The notes under the pieces: generated by a model
Told to the model about the DNA's origin: nothing
What the model saw: only the letters and a program-made list of their open reading frames with translations
Database searches by the model: none
NCBI RefSeq assembly: GCF_000770635.1
Contig: NZ_AVBF01000032.1
Span: forward strand, 1 to 47,455
Direction of reading: 5' to 3'
DNA from: Pontibacillus yanchengensis Y32
GTDB taxonomy: Bacteria; Bacillota; Bacilli; Bacillales; BH030062
Length of the DNA: 47,455 bases
Shown here: positions 41,329 to 47,455 of the stretch, piece by piece
Position numbering within the stretch: position 1 is the stretch's first letter
How the letters are laid out: each line of letters begins with the position of its first letter
Position numbers and translations under genes: made by a program

Positions 41329-42423
41329 TCACTTCTGTTGATAAGATCGAATGAACTTCTGATCAATGTAATGCTTTAACTTCCAAGCCCATTTCCCCTT
41401 AAACGCCCAAGAACCATATAAAAACAATCCTTCTTTATGTCCGATTGACATGATGGCTAAGTAATGTTTCTGAGGTTTATAGTGTTGACCATCACTTTCG
41501 GTTAAAAATCCTTTAAGATTATCCCAAAGAACAGGGGCCTGTTTAATTGCAAACACCCCATTTTTTGGGAGATTTGGTGCGTTGGTTAATGTGACGCAAT
41601 CTCCAGCACCAAAAATGGAGGGATAAGCTTTCACTTGTAAAGTAGATTCAACTTGTAAATATCCTTCTTGATCAATAGGTAAGTTAGAAACACGAAATAA
41701 ATCAGGTGCTTTAGGACCAGCTAACCACATTACATCATCGTAGTTTATTTTCTCATTCGTTTCGGTAATAATATGGTCAGAATTTATCTCCCGAACTTTT
41801 TTTCCAGTATGAGCGAATATTTCACGCTGCCTTACTATTTGTTCTATTTTGTTAGATGCTTGTTGAGATTGGCTCTCCAATAAATAATCAGAACTAGAAA
41901 TTAGAGTAACAGGATCTTGGTTATTTTGTTTCTGCCGGTAAGCTTGCAATGATAATGCTAGTTCTGTTCCTGCTACACCGCCTCCCACAATGACAGGATT
42001 TGAGCTTTCTTGCATTTCCTTAATCATATCTGGAAAATGATAGTTCGGCTTAATTCGCTTCGCGTATTCTTTCACACCAGGTAATTCTGTATGCGCAGTA
42101 AGGGAACCTATGTCAAAAGAAACTGCATCATAACTAAGCACTTTACCTTTATCCGTCAGAAGTATTTTTTGTGCTCCATCAACTGACATAACTGCCTCTT
42201 TGTAAAATGTAGCCCCAGCTTGTTCTGCTAATGATTCTACGTTAATACGAATGTCTTCTATATTATATAATCCTTCTGTGTAACCTGAGAACATACCAGA
42301 ATAGTATTGGTATTCATTAGGGGACAGAAGAGTTAACTCTACCTCATCAATAGCATGGTCTATCCATTGTTTTATAATATGGAGATGCGCATGGCCAGCT
42401 CCTACCAGAATTAATTGCTTCAT
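41329..42423 (-). CDS. FAD-dependent NDH-2-like oxidoreductase
   Basis: 364-residue two-dinucleotide-fold flavoprotein. FAD motif LVGAGHAHLHII at the N-terminus (the GAGHAH form shared with NADH dehydrogenase-like domains fused to SelD), NAD motif VIVGGGVAGTELAL near 155, and the FAD-ribityl motif IFGAGDCVTL near 285. The protein has a single cysteine (in GAGDC), so it cannot be a classical sulfide:quinone oxidoreductase, which needs a cysteine pair. A C-terminal amphipathic part (SWAFKGKWAWKLKHYIDQKF) may bind the membrane. ATG 42423 follows AGGAAAGGA; an upstream start would add 11 residues. Divergent from the tusA cluster, so it may share its sulfur-related function (inference). Confidence 0.82.
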   Translation of the reverse strand: MKQLILVGAGHAHLHIIKQWIDHAIDEVELTLLSPNEYQYYSGMFSGYTEGLYNIEDIRINVESLAEQAGATFYKEAVMSVDGAQKILLTDKGKVLSYDAVSFDIGSLTAHTELPGVKEYAKRIKPNYHFPDMIKEMQESSNPVIVGGGVAGTELALSLQAYRQKQNNQDPVTLISSSDYLLESQSQQASNKIEQIVRQREIFAHTGKKVREINSDHIITETNEKINYDDVMWLAGPKAPDLFRVSNLPIDQEGYLQVESTLQVKAYPSIFGAGDCVTLTNAPNLPKNGVFAIKQAPVLWDNLKGFLTESDGQHYKPQKHYLAIMSIGHKEGLFLYGSWAFKGKWAWKLKHYIDQKFIRSYQQK

Positions 42424-42565
42424 AAATTGATCCTTTCCTGATTTAAAATATTCCAACTACATCATAGCAAAATTATTAATAAAACCAAAAAGAACTAGCA
42501 CGCAACAATTTTGCAATTGGGGGACAGATAGCTCAAAAATGCTTAGAATAAATTTTACCATCTAT

Positions 42566-42621
42566 ATGCCCCCGGGGGTTGACGATATAGAATACAGGGT
42601 GTAATATACCCATATAGGTAT
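42566..42621 (+). promoter_or_regulatory. tusA promoter with CsoR/CstR-like palindromes
   Basis: TTGACG (42579-42584), 17 bases, TAATAT (42602-42607). ATGCCCCCGGGGGTT (centre between 42573 and 42574) overlaps the -35; ATACC-N6-GGTAT (42606-42621) overlaps the -10. Both resemble operators of the copper/persulfide sensors CsoR and CstR as I remember them. No such regulator gene is in the window. Confidence 0.6.
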
Positions 42622-42662
42622 TTAAATTTACTTTATAAATTAATTATTTGGAGGTTATTATT

Positions 42663-42890
42663 ATGAATATTGATAAAACATTAGATGTAAAAGGTCTTGC
42701 ATGCCCAATGCCATTAGTTCAAACGAAGAAAGCAATTGGTGAATTAGAAGCCAATCAAGTACTAGAAGTTGTAACAACAGACGCTGGAGCTAAAGCAGAC
42801 TTAGCTGCTTGGAGTAAATCTTCTGGTCATGAATTACTTGATCAAAAAGAAGATGACGGCGTATTCACATTCTATATTCAAAAGGGTTAA
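42663..42890 (+). CDS. TusA-family sulfurtransferase
   Basis: 75-residue sulfur carrier. The catalytic cysteine is in the CPxP motif LACPMPLVQTKKAI (near residue 14), which carries a persulfide. Beta-alpha fold ends in GVFTFYIQKG. ATG 42663 follows GGAGG; a TTG at 42648 would overlap that site. With DsrE-like and TauE genes downstream it forms a sulfur-relay neighbourhood. Confidence 0.92.
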   Translation: MNIDKTLDVKGLACPMPLVQTKKAIGELEANQVLEVVTTDAGAKADLAAWSKSSGHELLDQKEDDGVFTFYIQKG

Positions 42891-42900
42891 TATAACGCCT

Positions 42901-42920
42901 TAATATACCCGTACGTGTAA
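42901..42920 (+). promoter_or_regulatory. Partial second copy of the operator/promoter motif
   Basis: TAATATACCCGTACGTGTAA shares its first ten bases (TAATATACCC) with 42602-42611 and keeps a weak ACCCGTACGTGT dyad. It lies between tusA and the DsrE-like gene and could bind the same repressor. Confidence 0.3.
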
Positions 42921-42950
42921 GTGTAATAAACATCGAGAGGAGGACACAAT

Positions 42951-43430
42951 ATGTCTGAGACAAAGAAAACAAATATTATACTATTTAGTGGCGACTATGA
43001 TAAAGCCATGGCTGCTTACATTATCGCTAATGGAGCTGCAGCTTATGATCATGAGGTGACCATATTTCATACGTTTTGGGGATTAAATGCTTTACGAAAA
43101 GACGGCAAAGTGGAAGCCCAAAAAGGCTTTCTAGAAAAAATGTTCGGTAAGATGATGCCACGAGGCGCTGACAAAATGGGATTATCTAAAATGAATATGG
43201 CCGGAATGGGTCCTAAAATGATCAAAAAAGTAATGAAAAAGCATAACACAAGCTCAGTACCAGATCTAATTGAAATGGCTCAAATGCAAGGCATTAATCT
43301 TGTTGCTTGCCAAATGACAATGGACCTACTTGGCTTCCAACGGGCTGAACTGTTGGACGATATCACTTATGCTGGTGTTGCTGCTTATCTTGCAGATGCT
43401 GAAAACGGGAATGTAAATCTGTTTATATAA
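42951..43430 (+). CDS. DsrE/DsrF/DrsH-like family protein (DsrE2 type)
   Basis: 159 residues. ILFSGDYDKAMAAYIIANGAAAYDHEV is the nucleotide-like fold start of DsrE2 proteins; the likely active cysteine is in NLVACQMTMDLLG (near residue 123). A methionine-rich middle (KMMPRGADKMGLSKMNMAGM) is typical. It accepts or donates persulfide sulfur together with TusA in the family. ATG 42951 follows GAGGAGG. Membrane association has been suggested for the group; no clear transmembrane segment is seen. Confidence 0.88.
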   Translation: MSETKKTNIILFSGDYDKAMAAYIIANGAAAYDHEVTIFHTFWGLNALRKDGKVEAQKGFLEKMFGKMMPRGADKMGLSKMNMAGMGPKMIKKVMKKHNTSSVPDLIEMAQMQGINLVACQMTMDLLGFQRAELLDDITYAGVAAYLADAENGNVNLFI

Positions 43431-43473
43431 TTTATCACCCTTAGCAATACTATCTGGGGTAATGAAGATGTTT

Positions 43474-43508
43474 AAGAAGGATACAGTTAATTTCGTATCC
43501 TTCTTATT
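43474..43508 (+). terminator. Possible terminator after DsrE-like gene
   Basis: AAGAAGGATAC (43474-43484) and GTATCCTTCTT (43495-43505) form a perfect 11-bp stem, then ATT; the T-run is poor but the stem is strong. It may also reduce rather than stop readthrough to tauE. Confidence 0.6.
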
Positions 43509-43611
43509 CATTTTATCCCTCATCTCAGAAATGAAATTAGCTCTAGGAAACTAGCCATAATTCAATAATAGATTCATTAATGGTAAAAGTTTTTACATTG
43601 GGGGGTTGAAC

Positions 43612-44397
43612 ATGGAATTGGATTTCTTGTTATTATTAACTATATTTATCATCGGATTCGTAGGTTCTTTTGTATCAGGAATGGTGGGAATCGGAGGTTC
43701 AATCATAAAGTATCCTATGTTGCTCTATATACCACCTCTTCTTGGATTTACAGCATTTACAGCTCATGAAGTTGCAGGAATCAGTGCTGTTCAGGTGCTT
43801 TTTGCAACCATAGGAGGGGTATGGGCATATCGTAAAGGTGGATACTTAAATAAATCTCTTATCCTTTATATGGGTATTAGTATTTTGATTGGGAGCTTTA
43901 TTGGCGGTTATGGTTCTAATATGATGTCAGACAGCGCAGTAAATCTTGTATATGGTTTGCTTGCTACCATTGCTGCAATTATGATGTTTGTACCTAAAGA
44001 AGGTATTGAAGATCAAAATCTAACAGAAGTAAAGTTTAATAAAGGGTTAGCAGCATCACTTGCATTTATCACTGGTATAGGTGCTGGAATTGTCGGTGCT
44101 GCAGGTGCATTCATTTTGGTACCAATTATGTTGGTTGTGCTGAAAATACCAACTCGCATGACGATAGCAAGCTCGCTAGCTATAACATTTATATCATCAA
44201 TAGGTGCAACTGTTGGTAAAGTAACAACAGGACAAGTGGAATATCTTCCTGCTGCAGTTATGATTGTAGCTAGCTTACTTGCATCCCCATTAGGGGCGAA
44301 TGCTGGTAAGAAAATAAACACCAAGATATTACAGGGCATCTTAGCAGCACTGATTTTAGCGAGTGCGATAAAAATATGGGTAAGCTTCTTCAGTTAA
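43612..44397 (+). CDS. TauE/SafE family sulfite/anion exporter
   Basis: 261-residue membrane protein with about eight hydrophobic segments and the family duplication: [21 protein letters not shown] in the first half and [19 protein letters not shown] in the second. It likely exports sulfite, sulfoacetate or other sulfur anions. ATG 43612 follows GGGGGG; the TTG at 43606 is in frame. Position after TusA and DsrE genes supports a sulfur role, as in staphylococcal cst loci. Confidence 0.88.
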   Translation: MELDFLLLLTIFIIGFVGSFVSGMVGIGGSIIKYPMLLYIPPLLGFTAFTAHEVAGISAVQVLFATIGGVWAYRKGGYLNKSLILYMGISILIGSFIGGYGSNMMSDSAVNLVYGLLATIAAIMMFVPKEGIEDQNLTEVKFNKGLAASLAFITGIGAGIVGAAGAFILVPIMLVVLKIPTRMTIASSLAITFISSIGATVGKVTTGQVEYLPAAVMIVASLLASPLGANAGKKINTKILQGILAALILASAIKIWVSFFS

Positions 44398-44408
44398 GAA
44401 GTAATGAG

Positions 44409-44473
44409 AAGGTCTGTTGCCTATTGTTGCAAAGTATTTAAAATTTTGCGATGATGGGTAACGGACTTTTTTT
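44409..44473 (+). terminator. Long terminator after tauE
   Basis: AAGGTCTGTTGCC pairs, with wobbles and a bulge, with GGGTAACGGACTT near 44457-44468, and an inner TTGCAAA/TTTTGC helix extends it; T7 follows. Confidence 0.65.
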
Positions 44474-44572
44474 AATCTATAGTAATGTTTAACTTGATTG
44501 AAAATGGCAATCCTAGTGAAAGTTATGGTTTACGTGTTTTTCTTCATTGGTCTATCTTAATCAATAGTACAA

Positions 44573-44581
44573 TGGTATAAT
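44573..44581 (+). promoter_or_regulatory. Extended -10 promoter of ykpA
   Basis: TGGTATAAT is a perfect extended -10, 39 bases before the start codon; no good -35 is seen. Confidence 0.55.
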
Positions 44582-44620
44582 TTCATGTGGTAACTTTATA
44601 GAATTGGAGGATTATATACT

Positions 44621-46246
44621 ATGCTACAGGCTACAAACGTAAGTCTTCGTTTTGGTGACCAAAAATTATTCGAAGACGTTAATATAAAATTTACACCTGG
44701 CAATTGTTATGGACTTATTGGTGCAAATGGTGCAGGTAAATCAACATTCTTAAAAATCTTATCCGGAGATATAGAAGCTCAAACTGGTGAGGTTTCATTA
44801 AAATCTAACCACCGTATGGCTGTGTTAAAGCAGAACCACTTCGAATATGAAGAATATGAAGTACTTCAAGTTGTCATCATGGGGTACAAACGCTTGTACG
44901 AAGTCATGCAAGAGAAAAATGAAATTTACATGAAAGCTGACTTCAGCGAAGAGGATGGCATGCGCGCAGCTGAGCTTGAAGGAGAATTCGCTGAGATGAA
45001 TGGGTGGGAAGCAGAATCTGATGCTTCTCGTTTACTAACTGGTTTAGGTATTGAAGAAGATCTTCATAATAAGAAAATGTCCGAATTAACAGGTTCTCAG
45101 AAAGTGAAAGTGTTGCTTGCTCAAGCTTTATTTGGTAATCCTGATGTCCTTCTTCTTGACGAGCCTACGAACCACTTAGATATCCGTGCGATTCAATGGT
45201 TAGAAGAATTCCTCATTAATTTCGAGGGTACTGTAATCGTTGTTTCCCACGACCGTCATTTCTTAAATAGTGTTTGTACTCATATTGCAGACCTTGACTT
45301 TGGTAAAATTCAAGTCTACGTGGGTAACTACGATTTCTGGTATGAATCAAGCCAATTAGCTCAGAAAATGGCTAAAGAAGAAAACAAGAAGAAAGAACAA
45401 AAAGTAGCAGAATTAAAAGAATTTATCCAGCGCTTTAGTGCAAATAAATCCAAGTCTAAGCAAGCTACTTCACGTAAGAAGCTTCTCGATAAGATTACAT
45501 TAGATGATATTAAACCATCTAGCCGTCGCTATCCTTATATTGCGTTCAAACCTGATCGTGAGATTGGTAATGACCTTCTTGAAGTGAAAAATCTTACTAA
45601 AACAATAGATGGTGTGAAAGTACTTGATAACTTATCCTTCACCATGCATAAAGATGACAAAGTTGCGCTAGTTGGAGATAATGAGATTGCTAAAACGACA
45701 TTATTCAAAATTCTTATGGGAGAGATTGAGCCAGACTCTGGTTCATACAAATGGGGTGTAACTACATCTCAGAGTTACTTCCCGAAAGACAATTCTGCTT
45801 TCTTTGAAGACAACGATCAGAATCTTGTCGAATGGCTACGTCAGTATTCTCCTGAAGATGAAACAGAAACGTTCTTAAGAAGCTTCTTAGGACGTATGCT
45901 CTTCTCCGGTGAAGAGGTTAAGAAAAAAGCAAAAGTATTATCTGGTGGAGAGAAAGTACGTTGTATGCTTTCTAAAATGATGCTTAGTGGTGCCAACGTT
46001 CTGCTTTTAGATGAGCCTACAAACCACTTGGATCTAGAATCCATCACAGCATTAAACGAAGGATTAACGAATTTCAAAGGCTCCATTTTATTCTCATCTC
46101 ATGACCATCAGTTTATCGACACAATTGCTAACCGTATAATTGAGATCACTCCTAACGGCGTAATCGATAAATATATGAGTTATGATGAATATATCAATGA
46201 CCCTGAAATTGAAAAGCAACGTAACGAGCTTCTTCAAGCAACTTAA
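44621..46246 (+). CDS. ykpA: ABC-F family ATP-binding protein YkpA/YbiT-type
   Basis: 541-residue ABC-F protein, two ATPase domains in one soluble chain and no membrane part; ABC-F proteins act on the ribosome. Domain 1: Walker A GANGAGKST, modified signature LTGSQKVKVLLAQAL, Walker B VLLLDEPTNHLD. The arm/linker between domains is charged (EENKKKEQKVAELKEFIQRF). Domain 2: Walker A GDNEIAKTT (a non-standard GxxxxAKT form), signature LSGGEKVRCML, Walker B VLLLDEPTNHLD. The TGSQ and GDNEIAKTT oddities are typical of YkpA/YbiT. ATG 44621 follows TTGGAGG. Likely a translation factor rather than an exporter. Confidence 0.94.
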   Translation: MLQATNVSLRFGDQKLFEDVNIKFTPGNCYGLIGANGAGKSTFLKILSGDIEAQTGEVSLKSNHRMAVLKQNHFEYEEYEVLQVVIMGYKRLYEVMQEKNEIYMKADFSEEDGMRAAELEGEFAEMNGWEAESDASRLLTGLGIEEDLHNKKMSELTGSQKVKVLLAQALFGNPDVLLLDEPTNHLDIRAIQWLEEFLINFEGTVIVVSHDRHFLNSVCTHIADLDFGKIQVYVGNYDFWYESSQLAQKMAKEENKKKEQKVAELKEFIQRFSANKSKSKQATSRKKLLDKITLDDIKPSSRRYPYIAFKPDREIGNDLLEVKNLTKTIDGVKVLDNLSFTMHKDDKVALVGDNEIAKTTLFKILMGEIEPDSGSYKWGVTTSQSYFPKDNSAFFEDNDQNLVEWLRQYSPEDETETFLRSFLGRMLFSGEEVKKKAKVLSGGEKVRCMLSKMMLSGANVLLLDEPTNHLDLESITALNEGLTNFKGSILFSSHDHQFIDTIANRIIEITPNGVIDKYMSYDEYINDPEIEKQRNELLQAT

Positions 46247-46257
46247 TATGGATTCTT

Positions 46258-46293
46258 AAAAGCTTGTAGTCACTAGGACTACAAGCTTTTTTT
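46258..46293 (+). terminator. Terminator of ykpA
   Basis: AAAAGCTTGTAGT, loop CACTAGG, ACTACAAGCTTTTTTT; perfect stem. Confidence 0.9.
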
Positions 46294-46390
46294 ATAATTA
46301 GTAAAGAAAATTCAAATAGGTATGTCTGTGTCAAAGGTTTGTAATTATATAATTTTCTACATGTACTTTGACCTATATTAAAAAATGTAC

Positions 46391-46416
46391 GTTTGTTTTC
46401 ACCTCTGAAAGGGGAT
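46391..46416 (+). promoter_or_regulatory. Sigma-B-like promoter of DUF1206 gene
   Basis: GTTTGT (46391-46396), 14 bases, GGGGAT (46411-46416), close to GTTTAA-N12/14-GGGWAW. The start codon is 45 bases on. Confidence 0.5.
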
Positions 46417-46460
46417 TTATTTTATTGATAAAGTAAAATAACCGCAAAGGAGTGATGAAG

Positions 46461-47315
46461 ATGAACAGTAGTGTAGAAGTAACCAAAAAAAGAGCTGAAC
46501 GAAAGGGAAAGCAAGCAACACAAGATGTTAAGCCATGGGTACGTGCTTTTGCGAGATTTGGTTACACAGCTAAGGGAGCTATCTATGTACTCTTGGGTGC
46601 ATTATCTTTAATGGCAGCTTTAGGAGTTGGTGGTAAAACCACTGGTTCAAAAGGTGCATTAGAAACATTAGCGAAACAACAATATGGTAATATACTGCTA
46701 TGGTTAACAGCTATTGGTTTAATTGGTTATATTGTATGGCGATTGATACAGCTCATTAAAAATCCTGAAAATAAAGGGATTGGTTCTAGAATTGGATATT
46801 TATTGAGTGGAATCATGTATGGTGCACTTGCCATGAAAGCTTTTTCTATACTTATTGGAACTTTACAATCCGGTGGAGGTTCTTCTGGTAGTAGTACGAA
46901 ACAATCATTAACTGCAAAAGTATTAGCTCAACCTATGGGACAATATGTGATTATGGGTGTAGGTGGAGCAATCATTCTTTATGGATTATATGAGATGTAT
47001 AGAGGATTGACAGAAAAATTTAAAAAGCAATTCAATTATAGTGATATGACAAAGAAAGAAAAATCAGCGGTAAGAAAAACAGGCAAATTAGGATTATTAT
47101 CGCGAGGTGTTGTTTTTGGTTTGATTGGATATTTCTTTATCCAAACAGCCATGAGAGCACAAACCAGTCAGGCATTAGGACTTGATGCTGCTTTATCTAA
47201 GCTAGCAGAACAACCCTATGGTCAATGGTTATTAGGAATAGTTTCCGCTGGATTATTGTTATTTGGTATCTTTCAAATATTAAAAGGAAAAAACAGACAT
47301 TTACGCTTAAGTTAA
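46461..47315 (+). CDS. DUF1206 membrane protein
   Basis: 284 residues, three repeats of the DUF1206 unit, each with two membrane segments: RFGYTAKGAIYVLLGALSLM with LLWLTAIGLIGYIVWRLIQ, a middle unit with GYLLSGIMYGALAMKAFSIL, and GLLSRGVVFGLIGYFFIQ with LLGIVSAGLLLFGIFQIL. The conserved KG/RG at each helix start and the QQYG/QPMGQY/QPYGQW motif before each second helix show the triplication. The N-terminus is basic and cytosolic. ATG 46461 lies eight bases after AAAGGAG. Function unknown; a sigma-B-like promoter suggests a stress role. Confidence 0.88.
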   Translation: MNSSVEVTKKRAERKGKQATQDVKPWVRAFARFGYTAKGAIYVLLGALSLMAALGVGGKTTGSKGALETLAKQQYGNILLWLTAIGLIGYIVWRLIQLIKNPENKGIGSRIGYLLSGIMYGALAMKAFSILIGTLQSGGGSSGSSTKQSLTAKVLAQPMGQYVIMGVGGAIILYGLYEMYRGLTEKFKKQFNYSDMTKKEKSAVRKTGKLGLLSRGVVFGLIGYFFIQTAMRAQTSQALGLDAALSKLAEQPYGQWLLGIVSAGLLLFGIFQILKGKNRHLRLS

Positions 47316-47317
47316 AG

Positions 47318-47342
47318 AGAAGGGGGATACCCTTCTTTTTTT
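47318..47342 (+). terminator. Terminator of DUF1206 gene
   Basis: AGAAGGG, loop GGATA, CCCTTCT and T6. Confidence 0.88.
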
Positions 47343-47383
47343 ATAATTACTAATCAGTAAATAATTAGACTTATTCCATAATC

Positions 47384-47416
47384 GAGGCATAATCTTGAAG
47401 ACTTGAATTCGAGATA
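47384..47416 (+). repeat. Leader of dispersed structured repeat (copy 4, cut by window edge)
   Basis: ATCTTGAA (47392-47399), loop GACTTGAA, TTCGAGAT (47408-47415): the same hairpin as at 13826 and 14374. In the full copies the structured core starts 20-25 bases later, which here is at the very end of the window, so the core should lie just outside. Confidence 0.7.
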
Positions 47417-47455
47417 TATTTCAAAATTACCATTACTAACTGGTTGGAAAAGATG

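Noticed and set aside
41329-42423. Sulfide:quinone oxidoreductase
   Set aside because: The required pair of catalytic cysteines is absent; only the cysteine of the FAD motif exists.
1-47455. CRISPR arrays, rRNA, tRNA or complete insertion sequences
   Set aside because: No regularly spaced direct repeats, no conserved rRNA/tRNA blocks and no transposase frames were found by eye; the repeats seen are few and dispersed.

Overview
The window looks like chromosome of a low-G+C Gram-positive bacterium of the family Bacillaceae, probably one of the moderately halophilic genera (Pontibacillus/Halobacillus/Oceanobacillus type). Reasons: strong AGGAGG-type ribosome binding sites, frequent GTG/TTG starts, T-rich intrinsic terminators, a T-box leader, sigma-B-like and sigma-54 promoters, CcpA (cre)-like sites, and proteins typical of Bacillus relatives (IspA, YfkAB, SplA-like, PutB/PutR, DynA, YdjO, YkpA). 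The genus is inference. No rRNA, tRNA, CRISPR array, prophage or complete insertion sequence is visible.

Layout. 0-9.6 kb: mostly single-gene units (amidohydrolase, luciferase-like oxidoreductase, intracellular subtilisin IspA, radical-SAM YfkAB, a sigma-B-like SDR, acylphosphatase, an orphan SplA-like protein, a P1-family self-processing peptidase, an alpha/beta hydrolase, a hypothetical). 9.8-15.9 kb: a HAD hydrolase and the proline degradation unit: proline dehydrogenase, glutamate-semialdehyde dehydrogenase, and the PucR-type activator PutR, with a palindromic PutR-like operator and cre-like sites. The 844-base gap between the dehydrogenase and putR holds two large structured repeats in opposite orientation. 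15.9-19.4 kb: Nudix hydrolase, an autoregulated-looking SDR-tetR pair, GNAT, two small membrane proteins. 19.5-26 kb: a sigma-54 activator followed by a complete ketone-body/3-hydroxybutyrate operon (CoA transferase A+B, 3-hydroxybutyrate dehydrogenase, thiolase, GntP permease) with a near-consensus -24/-12 promoter and three TTCC-N8-GGAA enhancer-like sites. 26-27 kb: a decayed lipoprotein gene and a small membrane protein.

27-31.4 kb: an aminotransferase-serA operon under a serine-type T-box, then a tyrosine recombinase. 31.6-40.3 kb: an unusual DNA-binding protein ahead of a giant two-headed dynamin, a SurA-N lipoprotein, a DUF4397 protein and an M3 oligoendopeptidase. 40.5-41.2 kb: cold-shock protein with a long structured leader, and YdjO. 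41.3-44.4 kb: a sulfur-handling neighbourhood (FAD oxidoreductase, TusA, DsrE-like, TauE exporter) with CsoR/CstR-like palindromes at its promoter. 44.6-47.3 kb: ABC-F protein YkpA and a DUF1206 membrane protein behind a sigma-B-like promoter.

The least explained signals are non-coding: (1) a roughly 230-bp repeat with a hairpin leader and a multi-helix core whose two full copies differ by compensatory base changes, with further leader copies cut by both window edges; (2) a 24-bp sequence present three times in intergenic DNA whose one half resembles the Firmicutes dif/XerD half-site; (3) a 26-bp sequence found in two convergent intergenic gaps; (4) a 20-bp terminator-like hairpin inside the cold-shock leader.
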